A DNA stretch of 64,000 bases from Desulfovibrio piger (GTDB lineage Bacteria > Desulfobacterota > Desulfovibrionia > Desulfovibrionales > Desulfovibrionaceae), in the NCBI RefSeq assembly GCF_012843875.1, contig NZ_JABAFY010000002.1:1-64000 (forward strand), in the 5' to 3' direction. The first letter of the stretch is position 1, and every line of letters begins with the position of its first letter. Made by a program: the position numbers and the translations under genes. This document shows positions 1 to 7,649 of this stretch, one piece after another. The notes beneath the pieces are model-generated. The model was not told the origin of the DNA. It did no database searches and saw only the letters and a list, made by a program, of their open reading frames with translations.

Positions 1-60
1 GAGAGGCTCGATACGTTCCCACAGCTCATCAGGCACATCACGAAAATCTGTTTGTTTCAT
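1..60 (-). CDS. IS5/IS4-type transposase, N-terminal fragment cut by window edge
   Basis: The first 60 bases, read on the minus strand from an ATG at 60, encode 20 codons that start MKQTDFRDVPDELWERIEPL. This matches the opening of IS5/IS4-group transposases (the DUF4096-like N-terminal part, where a D-x-x-W-x-x-I-x-P-L pattern is typical). The rest of the gene lies left of the window, so integrity cannot be judged. No terminal inverted repeat could be identified in the bases following position 60, so the element boundary is unknown. Identification rests on a short stretch and is moderate in certainty. Confidence 0.6.
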   Translation of the reverse strand, partial: MKQTDFRDVPDELWERIEPL

Positions 61-612
61 GGGACGAGATTACCACACCTTTTAAAATCAAAAAACATGC
101 CGGACATCCTCTTATTTTCGAGATGTAACCTGTGATGATCAAAATCATTTCATCTTTCTTATTTCTCTTGCCATGGCTTTGCTCAGCCTTTATGCTTCAC
201 TCATAAAATAATCTGCATTTACTGCTCGCCAAAGTTTTCCTTCGTACTCCTTTCTCCCCCCATTCAGGCCATAGACGCCAAACTCACCGGCATGTTCAAG
301 CGGTTTCACAAATAGCGAGAACCACCGTTGTCCGCGGGAAACGACGTTTTGGCCAATTCTGAAGAGCAGATAGACTGAGCATATACAACCCGGGCAAAAA
401 CCGAACAGCTCAGAAGATGACCGAAGAGCGGCTTTCGTACTAACGTCAGAAGGACCTCGATATACTTATGGCTCAGTACCGGCGGCGTGGCCACCAGCAA
501 ATGGCCACGCTGCCGCACGCCTGCCTGTCGAGCAGCCTGACTTTCAAAAGTCCCCGTTTTCACTCAAAACACAAACAAAAGCAGTCCAAGACGCACTCCT
601 TTTCCGTTTTTT
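61..612. other. Intergenic stretch without supported gene
   Basis: No convincing gene was found. Bases 61-260 are AT-richer than the rest of the window and could be the flank of the insertion sequence or its target. A short imperfect palindrome with ATGAT and ATCAT half-sites lies near 133-150. A perfect 9-bp inverted repeat occupies 485-493 and 502-510 but has no following T-run. Small open frames here lack ribosome binding sites and recognisable sequence. Confidence 0.4.
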
Positions 613-1590
613 ATGCTCCTCCCCCTCCACTCCCCCCTCGTCATCTCCGCCAGCCGGGCCACGGACATCCCCGCCTTCCACGGGGAGTGGTTCATGGCCC
701 GGCTGCGGGCGGGCTTTTGCCGTCGGCGCAATCCCTTCAATAGCCGTCAGGAGAGCCTCATCTCCTTTGCGCGCACGCGTGTTTTCGTCTTCTGGAGCAA
801 GCATCCCGCGCCCTTCCTGCCGCATCTGGCGGAGATCGCGGCCACAGGGCGGCAATTCTACTTCCAATACACCCTCAATGCCTACGAGGCCGAGGGGCTG
901 GAGCCCGGCCTGCCCTCCCTGTGCCGCCGTCTGGAGACATTCAAGCGGCTGGCGGACACCATCGGCCCGCAGCGGGTCATCTGGCGTTGCGATCCCCTCA
1001 TCGTGGGCGGCCGCCTGAGTACGGATGCCCTGCTGGAACGTATCGACCGGCTGGGGCGTGAGCTTTCCCCCTATACGGAAAAGCTCGTCTTCAGCTTCGT
1101 GGACATGTACCGCAAGACCGCCGCTGCCCTGCAAAGGCTCGATCCGGCCTACCGCGCGCCCACGGTGGACGAGATGCGGGAGCTGGCCCGGGGCATCGCG
1201 ACCCTGAACGCCGGCTGGCCGCACCGGCTGGAGCTGGCCACCTGCGCCGAAGGCATCGACCTGAGTGCCCTGGGCATCCATAAAAACAAATGTATCGATG
1301 ATGTCCTCATCCGCCGCCTGTGCCCGCAGGATGCGCTGGTGCAGGCCGAGCTGGCACCCCGCCGGCAGCTCTCCCTCCTGCCCGGCATGGAGACGGCCGC
1401 CAGCGCGTCCAAGGATACGGGCCAGCGCACGGCCTGCGGCTGCATCCCCAGCAAGGACATCGGCGCCTATGACAGCTGCCCGCACTTCTGCGTCTATTGC
1501 TACGCCAACCGTTCGGAGCAGGCGGTGCGCGCCAATCTTCTGCGCTGCCGCCAGCAGCAGCCCGAAATGCGGGAATGTCTGCTGCCGTAG
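613..1590 (+). CDS. DUF1848 family Cys-rich protein (possible radical-SAM-like)
   Basis: A 325-residue protein that I recognise as DUF1848 from its N-terminal pattern (ISASRATDIPAFHGEWF) and a C-terminal cysteine cluster. The cluster holds C275, C277, C289, C293 and C296; the last three form C-x3-C-x2-C in the context DSCPHFCVYCYAN, the same spacing as the radical SAM iron-sulfur motif but placed near the C-terminus instead of the N-terminus. No biochemical role is established for the family to my knowledge. The start at 613 has no clear Shine-Dalgarno, but later ATGs would remove the conserved N-terminus. The gene stands alone between the insertion-sequence edge and a TetR regulator read in the same direction. 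Iron-sulfur binding is an inference from spacing. Confidence 0.75.
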   Translation: MLLPLHSPLVISASRATDIPAFHGEWFMARLRAGFCRRRNPFNSRQESLISFARTRVFVFWSKHPAPFLPHLAEIAATGRQFYFQYTLNAYEAEGLEPGLPSLCRRLETFKRLADTIGPQRVIWRCDPLIVGGRLSTDALLERIDRLGRELSPYTEKLVFSFVDMYRKTAAALQRLDPAYRAPTVDEMRELARGIATLNAGWPHRLELATCAEGIDLSALGIHKNKCIDDVLIRRLCPQDALVQAELAPRRQLSLLPGMETAASASKDTGQRTACGCIPSKDIGAYDSCPHFCVYCYANRSEQAVRANLLRCRQQQPEMRECLLP

Positions 1591-1752
1591 AGTGGTGTGG
1601 GGCGTCCATCTGTCATGAACGATTTTGCGGGGTATTTATTTAGCGCAGACTATAAAAAATTTCCCCGCACTTGCCTTGTCCGCAAAGAGCATTTGAATTT
1701 TTTTGCCCCCTGGCCTACACATCATCCCAGACAACCAAGCAAAGGAATGCCC

Positions 1753-2385
1753 ATGCCGACGAACCGTACCTCTGATGCCGCAGCGCGCGGCAAAGGCCGC
1801 CCGCGTGCCTTCGATCGGGGCCTGGCCCTGCACCGTGCGCTGGAGGTCTTTTGGCAGCAGGGCTACGCCCCGGCCTCTGTGGCATCCCTGTGCAAGGCCA
1901 TGAAGATCAATCCCCCCAGCCTCTACGCCACGTTCGGCAACAAGGCCACGCTCTTTCTGGAAGCCCTGCGCCATTACGAGCAGACCTACTGGGAGGCCCC
2001 GGCCCAACGCTTTCTGGCCGCTCCCGACATCTATGCGGCGGTCGAGGATTTTTTCCAGGAAGCCGCACAAATCCTGCTTTCGCCGGAAACGCCCTGCGGC
2101 TGCATGGTGGTCCTGGCGGCCGTGAACATCGCGGCGGACGAGAAAGAGATCATCGAGACCGTCCGCCAGCTCCGCCTGGCCACCAAGCAGATGTTTGCCG
2201 AAAGGCTCCGCCGGGCCATACGCGACAAGCAAATCCCCCCGGATACCGATGTCCCGGCTCTGGCCGGTGCGCTGAACACCCTGCTCGAAGGCCTGTCCCT
2301 GCAGGCCCGGGACGGGCTCTTCCAGTCCGAGCTCAAAGCCATCGCGGCCCACGCCGTCCGCATGCTGCCGCCGCGCCTCCCATAG
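1753..2385 (+). CDS. TetR/AcrR family transcriptional regulator
   Basis: A 210-residue DNA-binding repressor. The N-terminal helix-turn-helix lies at about residues 15-60 and includes the typical stretch SVASLCKAMKINPPSLYATF followed by GNKATLF. The C-terminal two thirds form an alpha-helical ligand-binding region with no conserved identity I can name. The start at 1753 is preferred over the ATG at 1747 because AAGGA at 1742-1746 is then correctly spaced; a longer frame from 1597 exists but its extra residues look non-coding. The next gene, 340 bp downstream on the same strand, is an FMN reductase whose promoter contains a palindrome, so regulation of that gene is plausible though unproven. 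Confidence 0.88.
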   Translation: MPTNRTSDAAARGKGRPRAFDRGLALHRALEVFWQQGYAPASVASLCKAMKINPPSLYATFGNKATLFLEALRHYEQTYWEAPAQRFLAAPDIYAAVEDFFQEAAQILLSPETPCGCMVVLAAVNIAADEKEIIETVRQLRLATKQMFAERLRRAIRDKQIPPDTDVPALAGALNTLLEGLSLQARDGLFQSELKAIAAHAVRMLPPRLP

Positions 2386-2721
2386 GCCCGCCAGACCTGC
2401 TCCTTCTTCCCGCTGTCCGTACGTCTTAGTCCTGTTGCCACTTTTCCTGCCGGCTGTCCCTGGGCAGCAGGTGCGACAAGGGTATTGACATTTTATTAGT
2501 GATCATTACAAAAATATGCATACGGACACGACAGCGATCATCCGTCCGCCGAAAGAAAACAAAGGCATGACCGCCCTTCCTCGCCAGCGAGCCCGGACAG
2601 CGACTTCAGCCACGGCAGACGCCAAAGGCACGGTCCGGCCTGCCCCGACAGGATACGCGTAGAGCCATGCCCACCATCAATACAACCACAGTGCCGCCTA
2701 TGCGGTACAGGAGGGAACACC
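2386..2721 (+). promoter_or_regulatory. Promoter and operator-like palindrome ahead of the FMN reductase
   Basis: This 336-bp gap holds one clear signal. A consensus -35 box TTGACA at 2485-2490 is followed after 16 bp by TACAAA at 2507-2512 (four of six -10 matches). The spacer contains the near-palindrome TAGTGATCATTA at 2497-2508, exactly where a TetR-type repressor would block RNA polymerase. The rest of the gap, about 2515-2705, is unstructured to my eye, and implies a leader of roughly 200 nt before the start codon. Confidence 0.5.
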
Positions 2722-3276
2722 ATGAGCAAGAAAATCCTTATTCTCAACGGAAGTCCCCGCAGCAAGGGCAATACGGCCATGCTGTGTGATGCTTTGAGCG
2801 CCGGTGCCCGGAGCGCGGGCCATCAGGTGACCCGGTTCGACCTCCACAAGCTGGATATCCACGGCTGTCTGGGCTGTGTGAAGGGCGGTAAGGACCCCGC
2901 AAGCCCCTGCGTGCAAAAGGACGATATGGGGCTCATCTACCCCGCCTACCGGGAAGCCGATATCGTCGTGCTGGCATCGCCCATGTATTACTGGGGCTTT
3001 TCCGGCCAGCTGAAAACGGCTTTTGACCGCCTTTTTGCCGTGGCCGAATGCTTCCCCGGCTATGCCAATCCGCACAAAGAGTGCGCGCTCATCATGGCGG
3101 CCGAAGGCAATAGCGCTGACAACTGGAAACCGGTGCTGGATTACTACCACGCGCTCCTGGGCTTCCTTGGCTGGCAAGATCGCGGACAGGTCCTGGCCGG
3201 CGGTGTGTTCGAAGCCGGAGCCGTGGCCGGGCAGCCTGTTCTGGATCAGGCGTTCCGCTTTGGGGCTTCGCTGTAG
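2722..3276 (+). CDS. Flavodoxin-fold NAD(P)H-dependent FMN reductase
   Basis: A 184-residue flavodoxin-like protein. The N-terminal phosphate-binding loop reads LNGSPRSKGNT (residues 9-19), followed later by the FMN-contacting stretch ASPMYYWGFSGQLKTAFDR. Two cysteines in a GCLGC pattern near residue 50 are common in this family. Such proteins reduce FMN, quinones or disulfide substrates in the cytoplasm. A strong ribosome site (AGGAGGGA, 2709-2716) precedes the ATG. The promoter-embedded palindrome and the upstream TetR gene suggest control by a small inducer, perhaps an electrophile or quinone; that is inference. A strong terminator follows at 3303. Confidence 0.87.
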   Translation: MSKKILILNGSPRSKGNTAMLCDALSAGARSAGHQVTRFDLHKLDIHGCLGCVKGGKDPASPCVQKDDMGLIYPAYREADIVVLASPMYYWGFSGQLKTAFDRLFAVAECFPGYANPHKECALIMAAEGNSADNWKPVLDYYHALLGFLGWQDRGQVLAGGVFEAGAVAGQPVLDQAFRFGASL

Positions 3277-3302
3277 ATAGGAGCCAGGTACATCCGTTTT
3301 CC

Positions 3303-3340
3303 CCGTGACGCCGTACCCGCTGCGGCGTCACGGCCGTTTT
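3303..3340 (+). terminator. Rho-independent terminator after the FMN reductase
   Basis: A perfect 11-bp stem (CCGTGACGCCG at 3303-3313 with CGGCGTCACGG at 3323-3333), 9-nt loop, followed by CCGTTTT. Confidence 0.85.
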
Positions 3341-3677
3341 ACGACACATGCGCTATCCCGCTCCTGCCCCGCTACACCATCCCGAACCATGATGGCCATC
3401 CGGTACACCAATCTGGAAGCATCATCGCAGAGCTTTCCCGCCCTCTTCCATAAGAATAACGACACACTGCCGTATATCTTCTTGCCCGTCTGCCAAAGGC
3501 CGGCGCCAGCACGCCTGCCTGTCCCCCATCAGACAGGCCTTTCCTTCCCGAACATTTCTTGTACGACTGGCGGCGCCGCCCCGACCCGCCACTTCCCCTC
3601 TTGCACAGCACGCCGATTTTCTGCATTCTTGTCGCGATTTTCCCGACCTTTCTGACTGCTGTTCAGCAGGATATCCC
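3341..3677 (+). promoter_or_regulatory. Leader region ahead of the cobalamin operon
   Basis: This gap should contain the cbi operon promoter and leader. A 7-bp hairpin, GCCTGTC at 3517-3523 with GACAGGC at 3532-3538, is followed by CTTTCCTT. AAAGGCC at 3495-3501 could alternatively pair with GGCCTTT at 3536-3542, so two mutually exclusive folds are possible. The conserved B12-riboswitch elements (the GCCACTG core and the B12 box) were looked for and not found. The cbiC ribosome site CAGGA sits at 3667-3671. Confidence 0.35.
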
Positions 3678-4322
3678 ATGGAAACGATTCGCTGGAACAT
3701 GAGCCCCGCAGAGATCGAGCAGGAGAGCTTCCGCCGCATCGAAGCCGAATGCGACCTGCACCGTACCCTGTCCGCCCCGCACTGGCGCGTGGCACGCCGC
3801 CTTATCCACACCACGGCGGACATGCACATCGCGGATACCCTTGTCTTCCGCCATGATCCGGTGGCCGCCGGACTGGCCGCCCTGCGCCGCAAGGCCCCCA
3901 TCTTCTGTGATTCCCAGATGCTGCGCTCCGGCCTGTCCCTGCCCAAACTGCGCACGCTCCATCCGGGCTACGGGCCTGAAGACCTGCACTGCTACATCAC
4001 GGATCCCGATGTGGTGGAGCGGGCCCGCGCCGAAGGCCATACCCGCGCCCTGTGCAGCGCCGAAAAAGCCCGTCCCCTGCTGGATGGCGGCATCGTGCTC
4101 ATCGGCAATGCACCCTTGGCCCTGGCCCGCATCGCCCGCTATATCCTTGAAGAAGGCGTCCGCCCGGCCCTGGTGGTGGGCATGCCCGTGGGCTTCGTCA
4201 ACGTAGTGGAATCCAAGGATCTCCTGGCCCGCTGCCCTGTGCCCCAGATCGTGCTGGAAGGCCGTCGCGGCGGCAGCGCCCTGGCCGTCACCACCCTGCA
4301 CGCCGTCATGGAGAGCGCCTAG
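3678..4322 (+). CDS. cbiC: Cobalt-precorrin-8 methylmutase (CbiC/CobH)
   Basis: A 214-residue enzyme that moves the C11 methyl group of cobalt-precorrin-8 to C12, giving cobyrinic acid. Family hallmarks include a conserved histidine region RRLIHTTADMHIADTLVF (residues 36-53), which holds the expected catalytic His, and the stretch IFCDSQMLRSGL. Length matches the family. It is the first gene of a same-strand cobalamin run, 6 bp before cbiD, and so is very likely cotranscribed with it. The start is preceded by CAGGA at suitable distance. Confident assignment. Confidence 0.95.
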   Translation: METIRWNMSPAEIEQESFRRIEAECDLHRTLSAPHWRVARRLIHTTADMHIADTLVFRHDPVAAGLAALRRKAPIFCDSQMLRSGLSLPKLRTLHPGYGPEDLHCYITDPDVVERARAEGHTRALCSAEKARPLLDGGIVLIGNAPLALARIARYILEEGVRPALVVGMPVGFVNVVESKDLLARCPVPQIVLEGRRGGSALAVTTLHAVMESA

Positions 4323-4328
4323 ACCGCC

Positions 4329-5573
4329 ATGGGCCGCAAAGACCACACGTCCCTGCGCTGGGGCTATTCCACCGGCGCCTGCGCGGCCGCGCTGGCCGTG
4401 GCCTGCTGGCAGTCCCTGCGGACGGGCACGCCACCGGCCGTGGTGCCCGTGCTGTTCGGCGACGGCAAGGAGCGCCTCCTGCCCATGCGGCCGCCCGCTC
4501 CGGGCCGCATGGCCGAGATGGTCAAGGACGGCGGCGACGACCCCGACTGCACGCATGGTGCGGTGCTCTTTGCCCGCCTTTCCGCCTGCGCGCCCGATGA
4601 TGCCCGGCCGGAGGACCATCGCCTCGACGCAGGCGCAGCAGTGCTCATCCTGCGTGCCGTGGAAGGTATCGGCCGCTGCACCCGGCAGGGCCTGGACTGC
4701 CCGCCCGGCAAATGGGCCGTCACCGGCGGCCCGCGTCGCCTGCTGGCCGAGAACCTGGCCCGCGCGGGCATGACCGACGGCTGCTGGCTGCTGGAACTGG
4801 GCGTGGAGAACGGCGCGGAGCTGGCCCGCCACACCCTCAATCCCCGGCTGGGCGTGGAAGGCGGCATCTCCATCCTGGGCAGCACGGGTCTGGTGCGGCC
4901 TTACAGCCACGCCGCCTATGTGGAGACCGTGCGCCTGTGCGTACGGGCCCGGCAACGCAGCGGCGGCCGCGAGATGGTCTTCTGTACCGGCGGCCGCACC
5001 CAGGCGGGAGCCCGCCGCCAGCTGCCCCACTGGCCGGAAAGCGCCTTCGTCTGCATCGGGGATTTCATCGCCGACAGTCTGGGCATCGCCGCCCGTCACC
5101 GGATGCAGGAGGTGGTCGTGGCCTGCATGGCGGGCAAGCTCTGCAAGTATGCCGCGGGCTTCGCCAACACCCACGCCCATCAGGTGGAACAGGACATGGC
5201 CCTGCTGCGCCGTCAGGTGCAGGCCTGCCTGCCCGGAGAGACCGCCCTGCACGAGGCCCTGCATCACAGTGCGTCCGTGCGCGAGGCCCTGCTCTCCATC
5301 CCCGAAGCCGGGCGCCAGCCCGTGCTGCATGGGCTGGCCCGGGCGACCCTGGAACACTTTTCCCGCCGGGCTCCCGACGTGCCGTCCCTGCATCTGCTGG
5401 TCTTCGACTTTGACGGCACCTTCCTGTTCAAGGAAAGCCTGCGGCACGCTCCCGGCACGGTGGCGGCCCCTCTGCCGCCCCCGGACGACGGCACGACCGA
5501 CAGCCCGGAAGACACTTCTTCTGACGGACAGGCCCCGGACATCGGCCTGCGCTATTTCATCGACAGGCCCTGA
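4329..5573 (+). CDS. cbiD: Cobalt-precorrin-5B C1-methyltransferase CbiD
   Basis: A 414-residue CbiD, the methyltransferase of the anaerobic (early cobalt insertion) pathway that methylates C1 of cobalt-precorrin-5B. The N-terminal signature LRWGYSTGACAAALAVA is characteristic, as is the central GGISILGSTGLVRPYS. Presence of CbiD places this operon in the oxygen-independent branch. The last 45 or so residues, rich in Pro, Asp and Thr, extend beyond the usual family end (about 370 residues) and look like a flexible tail. Starts 6 bp after cbiC; 33 bp separate it from the next gene. Confidence 0.95.
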   Translation: MGRKDHTSLRWGYSTGACAAALAVACWQSLRTGTPPAVVPVLFGDGKERLLPMRPPAPGRMAEMVKDGGDDPDCTHGAVLFARLSACAPDDARPEDHRLDAGAAVLILRAVEGIGRCTRQGLDCPPGKWAVTGGPRRLLAENLARAGMTDGCWLLELGVENGAELARHTLNPRLGVEGGISILGSTGLVRPYSHAAYVETVRLCVRARQRSGGREMVFCTGGRTQAGARRQLPHWPESAFVCIGDFIADSLGIAARHRMQEVVVACMAGKLCKYAAGFANTHAHQVEQDMALLRRQVQACLPGETALHEALHHSASVREALLSIPEAGRQPVLHGLARATLEHFSRRAPDVPSLHLLVFDFDGTFLFKESLRHAPGTVAAPLPPPDDGTTDSPEDTSSDGQAPDIGLRYFIDRP

Positions 5574-5606
5574 CCGCCCTGCGGCCGGAGCCCCTTACCT
5601 CTCCCT

Positions 5607-7649
5607 GTGAGTTTGCCCATGAACATGCCCTTTGTGGAAATCGTCGGCGCCGGTCCCGGTGCGGAAGACCTTATCACCGTGCGCGGCCTGCGGGCCCTGC
5701 AGCAAGCCGATCTGGTGGTCTATGCCGGTTCGCTGGTGGCTCCTGCCCTGCTGCGCCACTGCCGCCCGGACTGCCTTTGCCGGGACAGTGCCTCCATGGA
5801 TCTGGCGGAACAGGTGGCCGTCATGAGCGAGGCCGCGCTGGCGGGCAAGCGCGTGGTGCGCCTGCACACCGGTGATCCCGCCCTTTATGGTGCCATCGAC
5901 GAACAGATCCGGGGGCTGGCCAAACGGGGCATCACCGTGCGCATCACCCCCGGCGTGAGCAGCGTGTTTGCCGCCGCCGCGGCCCTGGGCTGCGAGCTGA
6001 CCGGCCCGGAAACGGCCCAGAGCGTCATCCTGACCCGCACGCCCGGCCGCACGCCCATGCCTGCTGGCGAGCAGGCCGCCGCTTTTGCCCGCACGGGGGC
6101 CACGCTGGCCTTTTTCCTCAGCACGGGCAAGGTGGCCGATCTGATGGCGGAACTGCAGGATGCGGGCGGTCTTGCGCCGGATACGCCCGCCGCGGCCGTC
6201 TACCGCGCCTCCTGGCCTGACGAGCAGGTCGTGCGCGGCACGGTGGCCGATCTGGCCCGCAAGGTGGAAGAAGCTGGCTTCCGGCGGCAGTCCCTTATTT
6301 TGGTGGGCCGTGCCCTGGCTGCTTCCGCGACGGTCTCGCGCCTGTACGACGGCTCTTTTTCCCACGGCTACCGCAACAGCCTGCCCGACGAGGCCTTCCT
6401 CGGCACCTGCGCCCTCTATGCCGCCAGCCCGGCGGGACTGGCCCAGGCGCGTACGCTGGCCGCCGCACTGGCGCAGGGCGACGCCCCCGCTCCCGTGATC
6501 TTCGCCGCCTGCCCGGCCGATGACCAGCAGCCTGCCCCGCAGCCCGTGGCCGACATGGCCGCTGCTCTGGCTGATGCCCTGCCCCGCTTCGATGCCCACA
6601 TCATCCTGGGCACGCCCCGTCAGGTCTTGCCCCTGCTGCCCGCCGCCACCGGGGACGCTGCCGTCATCTGCTGCGCCGAGAGCGGCCGCCATGCCGTCTG
6701 CCTGCTGGACGGCCCGGATCATGCCGGTGACCGTCTGACCCGGCGCGTGGCCCGCATCACCGGCGGGCTGGCCATCACCGGCCCGACTGAAGCGGAGAAA
6801 GAAAACGACACGCCTGCTGCGGTCTCTCCGGCAGCTACCACGGCATCCGCGGTCCCCTCGTCCCCGCACGGCGAGGTGCTGGTGGTGGGCCTGGGCTCCG
6901 GCGACCCTGCCCAGCTCACGCCCGAAGTGGATGCGGCCCTGCGCCGCTGCGATACTGTGGCCGGGTACAGCAAATATGTGGATTTCATCCGCGACCGCAT
7001 CCACGGCAAGCGCCTCATCGAGACCGGCATGAAGGGCGAGGTGGAACGCTGCCGCGACGCCCTGGCCGCTGCCGCTGCCGGGGCCACGGTCTGCATGGTC
7101 TGCTCCGGTGACCCGGGCATTTTGGCCATGGCCGGGCTGCTGTTCGAGCTGCGCGCCCGCGAACAGGCCTTCCGCGACCTGCCCATCCGGGTGCTGCCCG
7201 GCATCACGGCTGCCAGCACGGCCGCTGCGGCGCTGGGGGCCCCCCTGCAGAACGGTTTTTCGCTGGTCAGCCTCTCCGACCTGCTGGTGCCCGCTGACGA
7301 AGTGCGCCGCAACCTGCGGGCCGTGGCGCAGTCGGCCCTGCCCGTGACCCTGTACAATCCTGCCGGGCGCAAGCGCCGCCGGCTGCTGGCCGAGGCCCTG
7401 GACATCTTCCGCGAGGCCCGCGGCGGTGACATCCTCTGCGCCTTCGTGCGTCATGCCGGCCGCCCGGAAGAGACGCGCTGGATCGGCCGTCTGGCCGACC
7501 TGCCCGCCGATGACGTGGATATGTCCACGCTGGTGCTCATCGGCAGCGCACGCACGGTCACGGATCGGGGCGCGCTGTTCGAAGCCCGCGGCTATGCGGA
7601 AAAATATCTGGACAAGGACGCCCCCGCGTCCACCGCGGACGGTCGCTGA
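5607..7649 (+). CDS. Fusion: CbiF methyltransferase, truncated CbiG-like segment, CbiH methyltransferase
   Basis: A 680-residue three-part cobalamin protein. Residues 1 to about 260 are CbiF/CobM, precorrin-4 C11-methyltransferase (VEIVGAGPGAEDLITVRG, then HTGDPALYGA and ITPGVSS). About 265-400 resembles only the N-terminal half of CbiG, the ring-opening hydrolase (ILGTPRQVLPLLP, ESGRHAVCLLDG), and lacks the CbiG C-terminal domain. About 422-680 is CbiH/CobJ, precorrin-3B C17-methyltransferase (VVGLGSGDPAQLTPE, VCSGDPGILAMAG, RVLPGITAAS). Both S-adenosylmethionine-dependent domains look complete. The CbiG-like part has changed residues where the family is conserved, so activity is doubtful. 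The start is GTG 5607 or ATG 5619/5625; no good ribosome site decides. Its stop overlaps the cbiA start (TGATG). Confidence 0.9.
   Translation: MSLPMNMPFVEIVGAGPGAEDLITVRGLRALQQADLVVYAGSLVAPALLRHCRPDCLCRDSASMDLAEQVAVMSEAALAGKRVVRLHTGDPALYGAIDEQIRGLAKRGITVRITPGVSSVFAAAAALGCELTGPETAQSVILTRTPGRTPMPAGEQAAAFARTGATLAFFLSTGKVADLMAELQDAGGLAPDTPAAAVYRASWPDEQVVRGTVADLARKVEEAGFRRQSLILVGRALAASATVSRLYDGSFSHGYRNSLPDEAFLGTCALYAASPAGLAQARTLAAALAQGDAPAPVIFAACPADDQQPAPQPVADMAAALADALPRFDAHIILGTPRQVLPLLPAATGDAAVICCAESGRHAVCLLDGPDHAGDRLTRRVARITGGLAITGPTEAEKENDTPAAVSPAATTASAVPSSPHGEVLVVGLGSGDPAQLTPEVDAALRRCDTVAGYSKYVDFIRDRIHGKRLIETGMKGEVERCRDALAAAAAGATVCMVCSGDPGILAMAGLLFELRAREQAFRDLPIRVLPGITAASTAAAALGAPLQNGFSLVSLSDLLVPADEVRRNLRAVAQSALPVTLYNPAGRKRRRLLAEALDIFREARGGDILCAFVRHAGRPEETRWIGRLADLPADDVDMSTLVLIGSARTVTDRGALFEARGYAEKYLDKDAPASTADGR

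Noticed and set aside
9-12. A second PAAG (residues 9-12 of the adhesin) as LapG site
   Set aside because: Residue numbers, not bases, are meant. It lies before the folded retention module, so cutting there would not release the protein; the site at 92-95 fits the expected position.
125-160. Fur- or CRP-like site near the left edge
   Set aside because: Only short ATGAT/ATCAT half-sites are visible and no gene starts at a suitable distance.
3341-3677. Cobalamin riboswitch ahead of cbiC
   Set aside because: Expected from pathway logic, but neither the conserved GCCACTG core nor the B12 box could be found; only a small alternative-pairing hairpin is present.
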